Assembly: GCA_026315105.1 (NCBI GenBank)
Contig: CM048744.1
Coordinates: forward strand, 312,177,270 to 312,241,269
Source: Locusta migratoria
Lineage: Eukaryota > Arthropoda > Insecta > Orthoptera > Acrididae
Length of the DNA: 64,000 nucleotides
Direction of reading: 5' to 3'
Of this stretch, positions 44,128-55,886 are shown one piece after another. The notes below the pieces were generated by a model. The model was given only the letters and a program-made list of their open reading frames with translations. It made no database searches and had not been told where the DNA came from. Numbering within the stretch: position 1 is the stretch's first letter; each line of letters starts with the position of its first letter. The position numbers and the translations under genes were made by a program.

Positions 44128-44302
44128 TTTTTGACTTACCTAAAGTACAGGCTCGTCGATAGAAACACCAAACACACACAAAAACACACAACCATTCGAG
44201 CCTTCGCCACCAGTGTTGGCTTCTTCGGGAAAAAGAGGGAGGAAGGAGAGGAGAAAGAGGAAGGATACGGGTTTTAAGGAAGTGGAAAAGGAGCCATTCC
44301 AA
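41531..44302 (-). CDS. chimeric open frame: 72-aa leader fused to truncated PLE protein
   Basis: 923-codon frame. Residues 73-923 equal residues 90-940 of the complete PLE protein, so the reverse transcriptase and GIY-YIG domains are whole. Residues 1-72 come from an adjoining PLE terminal fragment read through, followed by an IY repeat encoded by the (TA)n tract. The fusion is in frame by chance and its Met at 44302 lies in non-coding PLE sequence. Whether it is translated is unknown; the missing N-terminal 89 residues carry no motif I recognise. Confidence 0.75.
44090..44125. repeat. (TA)n microsatellite at the 5' truncation of the PLE array
   Basis: About 36 bp of TA at the exact breakpoint of copy 3. 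Together with 32898-32949 it means both ends of the array sit in TA repeats. Confidence 0.95.
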
Positions 44303-44400
44303 TCCCAGGAATGGAAGGACTTATCTTAGGGGACAAAAAGGAAGGTAAACAAATACACACACACTCACACATATCCACATCCAAACACACCTAGGCAGAC
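44126..44400 (-). mobile_element. Penelope-like element terminal fragment, variant 2 (diverged)
   Basis: Minus-strand 3' terminal segment: GACTTACCTAAAGTACAGGC, the CTCGTCGATAGAAAC block, a decayed hammerhead-like core (CCGAAGA at 44222-44228, GAAG at 44202-44205), GGAATGGCTCCTTTTCC and the pyrimidine tract, where the donor-like site reads AAGATAAGTCC. It ends at a (TA)7 tract (44401-44414). More diverged than the array, so older. Confidence 0.8.
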
Positions 44401-44414
44401 AATATATATATATA

Positions 44415-46559
44415 CAAAAACGAAATATTCATCTCTCTCAGAGATATTTGCAAAGTAATGGCTAATGACGATTTGACACCGCTTCTTGACTTTGCATATA
44501 CCAGTCATTAGAAAATGTCATGTGACATTCTCGCCCAGAACTCTCTCTGGCAAACGCCATCTTGCTTCCTGTATTTTATGATTTTCTTATTATAATTTAT
44601 ACTTTGTCATTTCAAAGCAGTGGCACACCGAAGAATCAACAAAAGCTTGTCATTCATAGTATGGTAAATTATAATCTACTGCCCAAAAATGTCATTTTTA
44701 TCTCTTAGCAACTGCCAGCAATAGCACGAGAATTAATGGAAAATGCTATAGTTGTTCGCCATGAAATAGTGGACAGTGTGTTACGTTGTAATGCATGTGG
44801 TCGGTAGTTCAAAACCCACCGATACCAGTTTTGATATTGTGATAACGAATATTCTAAAGAATGTGCGGATACTGGTAGTTTCATATACAAATGGAAACCT
44901 AGATTTCTGTGGCAACTGTCGTTCCTATATGAAACATAAGGGAAGTGTATACATTGCAACAAATTACCTGTTTTTTGTTCTCCTAAGCAATTATTAATTA
45001 TTAATGGAATATGTTGAAAGTCATTAATTAGAATCAATGTATCTACTAAAATGTTTGTCTTTGGCATGGTTGCTATGGACACTTATAACATAGATTGTAT
45101 TATCTTTTGTGTAGTTCAGGCATGGCTTTATTCATGTTACTTTGTTCTGCACTAAAATAAAAAGCAAATATTGTGTTACAAACCATGGCTACATTTTCTT
45201 TTACAACTTTTACAAATGCCAAATATACGTTACATTCCTTCCAGCACAGGCAAAGAAAATAAACTTTGAACAAACTAAAAAGACAAGACAGGTGATAGTA
45301 TTTTAACAGAGAAATATAATGGAAATGTGGGAGAGATATTAAAAAAAAGTTAAAAAAAAGAGTGCATTTGTCAAAGCTAAACTCAAATATTAAATAATTT
45401 TGACTGTTTGTTAAAATTCGATCAGAAAGAATATTATGTGTTGGGTGGATAGATATTATTACAATAGTAGAGTCATAATCATATCACTCATAATATTTTT
45501 ATTATTTACATTTTCATTATTTTTGTCTGAAGTGTTTGCAAAAAATCACAAAACTACAAGCAAATCTAAAGTGGGCCATAAAACACATCAGTGCAATTTT
45601 GTTTGTTTGTAGAAGTTTCAATTATTTTGCCTTATGTCTAATAAAAGCACCACAGTAAAGTGGTGCAAACTCCAAATTACTGCTTATCTTGCTACTGTGC
45701 TTCTCATAACTAAATTCATATAAATTTTTATATCCCAGAGTTGAATTTTTTTCTACAAAATCCACAGTTAACCACTGTATTCACTATACATTTTTGTAGG
45801 AATACAATTTACAGACTTCATAACACAACAGTTTATGAAAATTTGCAAACAATATGCCCACCTTGTCTATTAACAACATAATGAGAGAAAATGTAAAAAT
45901 TATTTTTGATTTATATTTATATTTTTTTATTTTATCAAAGTGGTGATTACATCCAAGGTTATTATTTATTTTAATTTTGAAAAAAATTACATATATGGTT
46001 GCACTTAATGTGTGCTCATTTGTATCAGTTTGAAATGGATAGCATTAATTTTTATATTAAGATGACTACTTTTTGTGATTCAAGGTCATTTCAGTTTTCA
46101 TCTGCAAGGTGTCTGATATTGTTAGTTTCTGTAAACTGATTAATGCCATGCAATACTGATCAACATTACATTATTTCAGCAGTTTTTAGCAAGACATTTG
46201 TATAAGATAAAAACAGCAGGCGATAAAGGTCTAAACATTATGGATCATTTGATCTTGATTTTTGCCATTCAGTTTTTTCATGTCTTATACTGCAGGTTGT
46301 TAATGTGACCCTTTGCTTTTGTTATGAACACCTTATCCGTCAGAGTGGAACGTCATTAACGCCATAACATTGAAGTATTTAATTATACAAATAATTAACA
46401 GTCTCTGACTGATAAATAAATTTATATGACTTTCCTTTACTGATGCCAAGCTGAAAGAAAAATAACAGAAGAAAATAATCTTAATAAAATAAAAAAAATA
46501 AATGAATAAAAATAAATAAAAAAATAAAAATCAGACTCGTCCTTTCCCTTTAATAAGGA
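44415..46559. other. AT-rich DNA, no gene; possible tRNA-like remnant near 44770-44825
   Basis: The only landmark is GTAATGCATGTGGTCGGTAG followed by TTCAAAACCCACCGA, resembling the anticodon-arm to B-box part of a tRNA-derived SINE. No cloverleaf can be completed. The rest is AT-rich without recognisable content. Confidence 0.35.
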
Positions 46560-46690
46560 ATGTTGACAGGAATGATGACAGTTGTGTGTCTGCGAAGTAG
46601 TGCAGTTGGTGTCCTTTTCATGAAGGCTAATGACTGAAAGCTTAAGTTCTGTGTGTATGAGTGCCTTTTCCATTTCAAAGTACAATTAGA
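46560..46690 (+). repeat. fold-back repeat family (partial copy)
   Basis: Contains CATGAAGGCTAATGACTGAAAG and CTTAAGTTCTGTGTGTATGA, a weak form of the family's core followed by the usual AGCTTAAGT. Outer inverted ends are not clear. Confidence 0.45.
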
Positions 46691-47859
46691 ATGTTAATAT
46701 AGTAATAGTTAATTGCAGGGTGTCTATGGAATGATCCCAGAACTGCTCTCATTTATTAATGACCATGAAACCAACACCAGTATTAGGGGTAGAAAGCTGG
46801 CTGAAACCAGATGTCAATAGTGTTACACCGCAAACATTGTGACAGGGAAATGTGTTAGGATCTTGGTTTGCTCACTTTAGCAAGACGGAATAAAGTCAGC
46901 AGCCGGTAGCAGAAAATGCTCACCCGCATTGTGTGAGGACAGCAGCCGCTGCGTCAGCAAGTTGGAAAGCCTACCGTCACCGAACTTTGTGTCAGTGAAA
47001 TGGCTGTCAGACAGAGATGTAGCAATAAACATTTCATAACTACACATAACTCTGTCACAAGAGTGAATAAGACCGCGGATGCATCAGCGGTAAAGACACA
47101 TCGGGCGAACACTGCATTTTGAAAGGGAACACATTCAAACCGTTCCATACAACATAGCTTCAGCCAATTTTATGTTTAAATACTCCCACATTTAGAAGTA
47201 GCAGTCACTGGGTCTTCTGAATCGATGATGCCCAGGAGGTAGTTGTCAATTCACTGGCCTAATCGTTGTGCTCAGTCTTTGTCACAGATAGCAGTACATA
47301 CGGGTAGCTGTTAGAGGCAGCTAAGAGATGGCATCTGATTGAGGCCATAATGCACACTATACATCACCTGGGGGAAGATGGTGATACGCTGTGCTGATGA
47401 CTTCACACCTCTATGGTGGCTGCATAAGGCCAGCGCAGTCTTCAGTGGTTGGTTACTAAAGGCCAGTGTTCCTGTCGTCGAGTTAGCACTCTGGTGCTAA
47501 TCCGGCCAGCCGGTGTCCCGAGTCAGAAACCAGCATGACGTCCGACTTCAGAGAGGTCCCTACATGGATCCACTGGCCGCTGCATAGCCTGGTGTAGGGA
47601 TAGAGCACTTCACAGTCTTTGCATCGCTTCCCGGCATCACGGCACAGCGCAGGCACAACCATCATACGAAACACCAAAGTTGCAGCTCGAAGGCGACGCA
47701 ACCTACTGATCTAGCACCTGTCAAGCTAGCGCCTTCATCAAACTTATGTATGTTATGGAATAAAATGTGTCAACTATAATTCTGTTTCACTAGTGTCCCT
47801 TGGTGCTCCGTCAGGTTCCACACCTCATCCTGACCTAAAGCTGGAAACACACCGTTCGG
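46691..47859. other. no gene recognised
   Basis: Slightly more GC-rich near 46.9-47.7 kb, but no frame, RNA or repeat that I can identify. Confidence 0.5.
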
Positions 47860-47869
47860 CCGCAGCAAT

Positions 47870-49312
47870 AGTAATGAAATTATAGATTCAGATTGGAACA
47901 TATACAGCAGCAACAGGCTGAACACTGAAGGGGATGGCTTGTTTATAGCAATAAAAATATGATAAAACTGAGTGGAAGTATCACAGATCTAGAATGTGAA
48001 ATGATCTGGGCAAAGGCCAGGATTAAAAGTGACTTGAACATGATGGCAATTGGATGTTTTGTAAATCCACTGCCTCAGTAGCAGTAGAGGTGGATCAATG
48101 AGGGGAAAGGTGGAAAATATTTCCTGTGGATCTCTCAGTCATGTTATAGATTTAGGTGGAGATTTTAATTACTGGATACAGGCTGGGACACTCAACTGTT
48201 TAAGATGGGTGGTAGGGACAGAGAATCAATAATATTGTTTTAAATGCTTTATTTAAAAATTACCTTGAGATGTTAAATAGAGAACCAACTCATGGAGATA
48301 ACGTTTTAGACATGTTGATGACTAACAGACCCCAACTTATCAGCTCAGTTATTGAAGAACAGAGTATCAGTAATCAAAAGGCCATTTTAGCTTCAATGAA
48401 TGCAGCTGTAAATAGAAATATCAAGGAATGAAGGAAGATATTTCTATTTAGTAAATGCTAAAAATGAACAGATTTCAGATTACTTGACTGCTCAACACAA
48501 AAACTTTCATTTATAACACAGACAGTGTTGAGAATCAGTGAACAAAGTTGAAGAGAATCATACAAATGTCCTACATTAAATCAGTAAACAGATCAAAAAC
48601 ATATGTCTAGACACTCTGTGACTGTAATGGCATTGAAACAGGATATGATAGACAAAAAATGCACTGTACTTCCTCCTATAAACCACTGCATGGACAACAA
48701 AATGGCAGATATTGAAATAAATGTCAAAGGGATAGAAAAGCAATTGAAAGTCACTGGACCCGATAGGATACCAATTCAGTTTTACAGTATGTGAAAGAAT
48801 GTGGCCACCTTCTTGCAACAGGAGTGAAAAATTCCTAATGATTGTAAAAAAGTGCAGGTCATTCTCGTTTTCAAGAAAGGTCATTGCACAGATGTGCAAT
48901 TCTATAGGTCTACATCTCTGACATGAGTCAGTAGTAGAATTTTGAAATACATTTTATGTTTGAGTATTATGTCATTTCTGGAGATCAGAAATTTCCTCTA
49001 TATGAATCAACATGGTTTCAGAAAGCAACAACCATGTAAAACTCTGCTTGCACTATTTGTCCTCGAGAACCCAGGGGGGCTGTAGATGTAGGCTCCCAGG
49101 TATATGCAGTATATGTTTTACTCCTGCAAGGCACTTAATACAGTTCCACACCATTGGCTGATGACTATGTGTAATATTAGACCAATTGTGAGACTGGATT
49201 GAAGGACTCCCCAGCTAACAATAGAGTGCAGCATGTCATTCTAATGGAGAAAAGTCTTCAGATGTGAAAGTGATTTCTGACGTGCCCTAGAACTGTTTCT
49301 TTTCACAGTATA
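47870..49312 (+). pseudogene. endonuclease and reverse transcriptase remnants of the CR1/jockey-type element
   Basis: Endonuclease part: GDGLFIAIKI, LECEMIWAKARIKSDLNMMA, GGDFNYWIQAGT and SSVIEEQSISNHKAI-like words in shifting frames. Reverse transcriptase part: TGPDRIPIQFYSM, VFKKGHCTDVQFYRSTSLT, NQHGFRKQQPCKTLLALFV, and motif A decayed to YSCKALNTVPHHWL, where the catalytic Asp of the usual LDFSKAFDTVPHH is gone. Stops and frameshifts throughout. Non-functional. Confidence 0.75.
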
Positions 49313-50516
49313 CACTACTGTTTGTGGAAATTGCAACACCAAGAAGAAAATGCACGAATTCACGGAATTTAATATCACAGGTTAGGTACATGGGAAGTAA
49401 CAAATGATTACCTTTTCAAATCTGTCCTTGTCCTATGAGACATACAATCAGTGTGTCCCATGGCCACCATGTGCTGCAGTTAGAGCTGTTATATTTCCTG
49501 GCATTGAATCAATAAGGTTCTGAATGAGCTTTCCCTCCATGCAGTTTGTATCTGAGCCCAAACTGTGACACTAGTTACTGGAGGAACTTGATGCACCAAG
49601 TGCTGACCAAACAAATGTTCAATGTGTGACCTGTCTGGTGAATGTACAGGCCCGGGAAGAAACGGTACCTATCACTATGCAAATAAGGCCTGTATGTTGA
49701 TCGAAATATATGACCGGGTATTGTCTTGTTGAAACGTGGCCTGAGGAGATGCCTGAAGCAGGGGAGTATCTCAGGCTGCACAACCACTGTTAGGTACTGC
49801 TTGCTGTTCAAAGTGCATTCAATACCTAGGAGATGAGATCAGATGTTGTAACCAATGGGTATCACAAACCATCACGTCCGGTGTTTGTCTGCTATGCTGC
49901 TTTACAACGCAGCCTTCCAGGTTGTGCTCATCATGGCACCTCTGGACATGTATGCATCCATCACTGCAGGACACATTGACATGGGACTCATCTGAACAGA
50001 TTATATTTTGCCACTCAGCATCAAAGAGACAGTGTTCACATGCCCACATGGCAGTCTGGAGAGCATGTGGTTTCTGGACAATGGAAGCCAACAAAATGAC
50101 ATCCGTGGAACCAGAACTCCAGAAGATGGCAATGAGCCATTGATGCAGACATGTTCACACCTATTGCAGTGCTCCAGCAGAGATCCAACACTGTGGATGA
50201 TGCTGTATGGTCTGTTATGGCCATATGGACAAGATGATGGTAATCCCGTGCTGTGGTCACAAAACTGCTCACATGCTGATATCGCTCCCTTTGACATTGA
50301 CAAGGCATCCTGGCACTCACTGTATTGTTTCCACCTTGTGTGACAACTCTGCACTGACTACACTAGGCGCAACACCGACCCTGTCAGAACGACACGAGAC
50401 TGCTGTGCTCGACCTAAATGTGACCCATCTCGCTTCAAAACTTGTCACTTATTGCTTGCACACCCATCGACACTTTCACCAAGTGTGACGCTATTCGGGT
50501 AATTCCTTCTCAGTTT
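49313..50516 (-). mobile_element. second Tc1-like transposon, highly degraded, nested
   Basis: The left end CACTACTGTTTGTGGAAATT...CACCAAGAAG resembles the end of the 14.4-kb Tc1-like element. The right end near 50516 is eroded. Minus-strand transposase remnants: HLVHMAITDHTASSTVLDL (N-terminal part), IICSDESHVNVSCSDGCIHV (first catalytic Asp region) and later pieces. Position interrupts a retrotransposon whose frame resumes after it (ACATAAATGATCTC, the INDL motif). The exact right boundary and TA duplication are uncertain. Confidence 0.75.
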
Positions 50517-51370
50517 GTACTTTTCACAACATAAATGATCTCATAGATAAAATCAGAAGTTGAAGGTGTCTTTTCGAGTGTGATGCTGTTGTATATTAGG
50601 AAGTCACAACCCTTGAAAAGTGTAATGAAACATAGGAGGATCTGCAGTGTACTGACACATAGTGCAGGAGATGTTAATAGACTCTCATAATAAACAAATA
50701 CAAAGTGATGCATTTACATAGAAATAAAGATCCTTTATTATATAATTATGCAACAGCAAACACTGGAGGCATTTACTTCCATAAAATATGTGGGAGTAGG
50801 TGTAAGAACCAATTTGAAATGGAATGGCCATATAAAATTAATCGGGTGTTAGGGAGGTGCCAGGCATAGATCCACTGGAAGAATCCTCAGGATGCGTAGT
50901 CTGTCAAAAATGGAAGTAGGTTACAAAACAGGTGTTCAACTAATACTTGAGTGTTGCTCATCAGTGTGGGATCCCTACCAGACAGGACTGATAAAAAAAC
51001 ATAGAGAAGATCCACCATAAAGCACCACATTTTGTTATAGGCACATTTAATAAGTGTGAATGTGTCACAGAAATGTTTGTGAAAATTCAATGACAGATAC
51101 TACAAGAGAGACATTCTGTATTTCAGTGTTCTGTCAAAAGTTCCAAGGGCATATGTTTTGTGAAGAGTCAACCAATGTATTTCTTCTTCCTGTGTACATC
51201 TCATGAGCAGAAAACAGGGATAAAATTAGAGAGATTAGTGCCCACACAGAGGCACACCAGCAATTGTTTTATCAATGAACTATGTGCACTATTTCACTTT
51301 CACATAAAGTATCCTTCACCACAAACCATGAAGTGATTTGTGGAGTACCCATGTAGATGTAAATGAAGTA
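50517..51370 (+). pseudogene. C-terminal remnant of the CR1/jockey-type polyprotein
   Basis: After the transposon the frame resumes with an INDL-like word, then TKYKVMHLHRNKD-like and RVLGRCQA-like words, and finally IEKIHHKAPHFVIGTFNKCE and VTEMFVKIQ, words of the polyprotein C-terminus. Several stops and frameshifts. Confidence 0.7.
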
Positions 51371-51375
51371 AGGGT

Positions 51376-51884
51376 TCCTGTTTGGCATTGCAAGTGAAAA
51401 CTAGCCAATGGTCTTAAGAATGGATGGGGATGCCGTCTTAAAGTTGCCAAGAATAGAACAGTCTAGCAGTGAAACTTCCACACAAAATCTGTGCCAAGTG
51501 CAGAGTCTAAACATAGGAGCTACACCACTAGTCTACTCCACAGGATGCCAGTAATATTCATAAGGAATTTGATATCACACAAAAGTCAAAGAAAAAATCA
51601 GTCGGATGGATTCACCATTAAATACCACAACATTTTGGCTTTAGAATAATATATTAACATTAAGAGCACATCTATTGTTGCATTTAAAAGCTGTTGTCAA
51701 GTATAGATCTTGACTTTGACATTTCCTATGGATAAAATTATTACAATAGGGACAAACACAAAAGGTCAGACAATTTGGATTTTGGATAATCACCATTCGG
51801 GCAGACAGCACAGCTGTTCATCACAGTTGCAGCCAATCATTTCATCTTTGTGCACTTATAATTACTGAAAACTGAAATCATTAA
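51376..51884. other. no gene recognised
   Basis: Plain sequence between a retrotransposon tail and a fold-back repeat. Confidence 0.5.
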
Positions 51885-52110
51885 TATAACGAGGAGAGGT
51901 TGCAACTCATCATAAAGATGATCACTGAGCCACAGACAGGCGTAAATGACAATTACTCCCATAATGACACAACTAAGAGCTTTCAGCCACATCCTTCATC
52001 AGAAAGCACACACACAATTACACATGCACAGGAGCGTCATCTCTAGCTGCTGTTCTTTGAGTGCTGCTTCAATTCTGTGAGAGCTATTTGGAGTGAGAAG
52101 GTGCAGAGGG
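51885..52110 (-). repeat. fold-back repeat family copy with intact core words
   Basis: Minus strand: CTGATGA (51996-52002), AGGATGTGGCT, GAAA (51981-51984), AGCTC. The outer end on the minus strand is GATGAGTTGCAACCTCTCCT with CATCTTTATG. The opposite end is unclear and runs into a G-run at about 52109-52123. Confidence 0.6.
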
Positions 52111-52479
52111 GGGGGGGGGGGGGTAGAGCTTGGGTATTATCAGGCAGACAATTACAGATGGGATAGAGAGACATTAATTGGGAGGTGGGGAACTGCGAGG
52201 ACAGTAGGTTATTGGAGGCTGACGCCAAGATAATTTTGATACCACAGAATTAGTTTTAAAGATATCTACCACCCACACCATTCAGAAAAGCTGCTGGGTG
52301 AAGGCCTAAGTTGTGAATTTGGCACTGAAATCAAGAATTACATGCTCAGCTCCATCTTGTACCTCAGGCTAGGCCATGTAGCAGAACAGAAATTTTTTGG
52401 AGTGCATCATGACTTCTGGACGATAGCAAAAAGAGAGTATATTGCATACAACTTAGGTTGACGAAATTGTTTTGTTTAT

Positions 52480-52666
52480 GTGAATGGTATATTTATACCT
52501 AGTAATTTTTATTGTTGCATGTTTTCACGTGAACGCACTGGAGCAGCGGGATTTAACCACAGTAAGATGGCGTGCGCTTCCCTGGGCATACTAACAGCGT
52601 GGAAGCAAAGAATAAACGGGTCGCCCGCGGAGCATAGAAGCGTGTTAAAAAAAAAAAGAAACTCTA

Positions 52667-52699
<33 letters not shown>
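52480..52699 (+). other. GC-richer patch ending in poly(A)
   Basis: A local rise in CpG (GAACGCACTGGAGCAGCGGG, GGTCGCCCGCGGAGC) with an AAGATGGCG start-like context, running into an A-rich stretch and about 29 A at 52671-52699. It encodes a 63-residue frame with no similarity I recognise. It could be a first-exon edge or a polyadenylated retrocopy of an unknown transcript. Function not assigned. Confidence 0.25.
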
Positions 52700-52701
<2 letters not shown>

Positions 52702-54892
52702 AAGGTGTCTGTAGGTCAAGGTTTTGCTACCAAAAAGTAATGTCGATTATTATAAAGAAAAAGTAAAACAGCCATCTAAATGTGATTTACATGATGAATT
52801 GGTGCATTCTGGAGAGCCGAACTGCGAATTAACGGAAAAGGCAGCCACTTTAAGATGAGATATCAAGGGTAAAGTGCCGTAATTTAATGCTTATCGAATT
52901 CTTGTTGCATGCTGGAATGCGCCAGTTAGTAATTTATGCGGTATCTTATGTGGTTTTATTCCACGAGTAATTAATTAATCAGTAATAGAACATATCCTTC
53001 GTCTTATTTTTACGAGAATTTACTCGTAAATCAAGGAAGTATCTGGTCATGAAAGTTATATTTCATGCATATGGTTGAATTTCTTTTGTTATCAGTTTGA
53101 TGGTCCACAGAATAACTTCTCTTAGCCAGGTGTATAATTACGATCTATTCGTAATGGAATTTAATAGTTACCCTGTATAAAACAGTGGTAAGTTGATTTT
53201 ATTAAAATTTTTGGACATAGCAGATAGTCTGATTTTTGTAGTTGGGAGTTAGTGTGGATGGTAGATACTGTCGGAGGCTGCGTGTTGTCCGAAGTATCGT
53301 GAGTGTGACGGAGTTCCACTCATATTTATTATTGATAAGTTGGATCTATACTGCTTATGGTCCATATTTGAAAAAATAATGCGTGGAAATAGTATGATTC
53401 ACCGGCTAAGAGCAAGAAGGGCAATTAAATGTAAAGCTACTTTCATGACCAATACAAAGCTTTTCTTATTAAAGTGAAAGGTTGTTTTTGTTTATTAGAT
53501 GCCGCATAAGGTCTACAGAACAAAATAACAGTGATTATTCTATTCGAAGTAATTACGGTACTCCATTTGGGTAGTAACTAAAGTAAAACCTTACCTATTG
53601 ACGACTACATTCATTGTTTTTCCATAGGCTGTTATTAAAGATCAACAGGCAGACTCTATGGGTTGTGGGAAACCAGACCTTTTGAATGATTAATTTCGCC
53701 CACACCTGAAAAACGGCCCTCGCCTTTATTTTGTAATTTTAATTATGAGAGGTGTTGGGAAAGTGGTGGTGGCACTGTAGGTTATTTTCTGTTTTTGTTG
53801 TAAAAAGATAGCATAACCAGTGAGGATAGGTATTTGCAAATTTAGAGTCTGGCCAGGATTTGTATTGAAAAATATGACTTTTCTTTCAAATAAATCGATC
53901 CCTGTGGTCGAATTTAAAGTAAACTTGCAGTGTAACTTATTGTAGTTTACAAATAATTGACCTACGATCGCTAATGCTACGTGGAAGTATCATTAGCGAG
54001 CGTAATTTGTAAAAGTAATATTTCTTGTCTATCAAAAGTTTATTATTATTTGTTACTGCGATCGAGCAGAATTACTGGTCGACCGCAGCAACAATAAAGT
54101 GTGTCGGATTTCAGAATTTTTCAACTTTATTAGTATATATTACTCTTTGAAGATAACGACTAAATGAACTATGTTTGAATGATTAGTCACAATTTTTCTG
54201 GACACACGCTGCGACCAAAAAAGGCCCACTGAACTGGTTTCTTCTGATTATTAGATTTGTTTATCAGATGCGTTGACTTTTATTTTGGGTGGCGCAGCGA
54301 TTTATATCTATGTGTTCGCTGAAACGAAAGACTATCGGGATGGCGACACAGGGCTGAAAACTTTACCACCTAAGTCGAGCAACACCTTAAGTAAATTTTA
54401 CTCCACTCAGCAAGGGCAACGGTGTATTCGACCTTGGGAATAAAAAAAGAAAATATTTTCTCCCGATTGTTACAGCGGAACAGAGATTGTAGGAGTTCAG
54501 AGATTTGTACCACTGAACACTATGGACAATACAAAATTAACGTGAACTGAGAGTCTATGGTAGTGAACTTTATCCTACGATTTCTAGTACAGGTCAAGAC
54601 GAACTGCTACTGCCACCCTGATTTTGGCCATACTTTAGTGGTGGCCATTCATTTGAAAGACACACTGGTTGCTGGTCAGGCCAGAATGCTTTTGGGGGAG
54701 GGGGGTGAGGGGGAAGCTTTAGACTCAATTAAAATAAACTAGCAGAAAGGAATAAATACTTACTAGTGCAGCAAAGAATAGCTCTTCTTTTATAACATTT
54801 GAAATTGTTTCATTATCAGTAAATAAAAGAATGAATAAGAACCAACTTAACAACAATGGAAGGTCCAGTAAGAAATGTTAATAATAATATGA
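52700..54892. other. no gene recognised
   Basis: AT-rich with more CpG than the window average in places (54.0-54.5 kb). A small hairpin lies near 53970-54000 (CTAATGCTACGTGGAAGTAT...CATTAG). No coding domain or RNA gene identified. Confidence 0.45.
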
Positions 54893-55172
54893 AGATAGGG
54901 AACAACTCACCATAAAGATGAACATTGAGCCACTGACAGACACAAATAAAAGAACACAAACACACAGACAATTCTAAATTTTCGGCCGCAGCCTTCCTCA
55001 GACAGAGAACACTCATCCATACAATCACTCAGGCACACAGTGACTCTTCGATTGCCAAAGATGGCTGACATATGTGGATGAATGTGTTTAGAATTGTGTG
55101 TGTGTGTTTTTGTGTGTCTTTTATTTGTGTTGTTGGGCCCAACATTTACGATGAGTTGTTTCCTATCTTCAT
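54893..55172 (-). repeat. fold-back repeat family copy
   Basis: Inverted ends GAAGATAGGGAACAACTCAC on the left and GTGAGTTG-like GATGAGTTGTTTCCTATCTT on the right, about 280 bp apart. Minus strand core: CTGAGGA (54995-55001), extra A, GGC/GCC stem of GGCTGCGGCC, GAAA (54980-54983). The best-preserved hammerhead-like core in this family. Confidence 0.75.
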
Positions 55173-55475
55173 ATCATTATTAAGAACCAACTTATATAGA
55201 CAAAAATACAGTTTAATTTATGACTCATGACATAAACAGCTATGCAACATACATAACCACATTCCAAATGAAGACACATCTAGAATTTGGCCTGTCATAC
55301 AACCAAGTGGTGTCACAATGGCACACTTCCTTTAATCTCTTTTCAGTAGTAAAAGTCTCCTCATGCCAGCACAGGAATAGCAAACCTGTAGAAAAAACAT
55401 TTACAGTATTGGCATCAAAACAATACAGCACATTTCCTATAGTCATTTTATTATTTAAAAGTTAAATCTTTGTGT

Positions 55476-55561
55476 GTAATGCTTAAGGAGAGATTTTGTA
55501 TTTAACAGGATCACTTGTACAGTGATCCTGTTAAATACAAAATCACTCCTAAATCATTATA
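55476..55561. repeat. short perfect hairpin
   Basis: Arms GATTTTGTATTTAACAGGAT and its mirror are perfect over about 25 bp around a TGTAC centre near 55518 and extend imperfectly to about 41 bp each side (GTAATGCTTAAGGAG / CTCCTAAATCATTAT). Transcripts would fold into a stable stem-loop. Probably a tiny MITE. Confidence 0.85.
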
Positions 55562-55886
55562 CAGAATTGTGATAAACCTCATAACTTTAAAACAGTAACT
55601 ATGGAATACAATGGAAAAAAATCAATATATTAAGAACAACTGTAATATGATTGTGTAATTGTTGTTGTTGGAGTCTTCAGGCCAGGGACTGGTTTGATGC
55701 AGCTCTCCACCCTTCTATACCCTGAGCAAGCTTCTTCATCTTCTCATAAGAACAGCACCCTACATCCATTTACTGTATTCAGCTCTTGGTCTCCCTCTGT
55801 GATTTTTAACAAACACACTTCCCTCCAATGCTAAATTCACAATTCCTTGATGTCTAAGAATGTGTCCTATCAATCGATCCCATCTT

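Larger units (their letters stand above)
47860..51375 (+). mobile_element. CR1/jockey-type non-LTR retrotransposon, dead, split by a Tc1-like element
   Basis: Degraded polyprotein in plus orientation ends near a GTAGATGTAAATGAAG-type tail at 51353-51372, a common 3' microsatellite tail for such elements. Endonuclease words are seen at 47.9-48.4 kb and reverse transcriptase words at 48.75-49.3 kb. After the inserted transposon (49.31-50.52 kb) the C-terminal region resumes at 50.5-51.2 kb. No intact frame remains. Confidence 0.75.
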
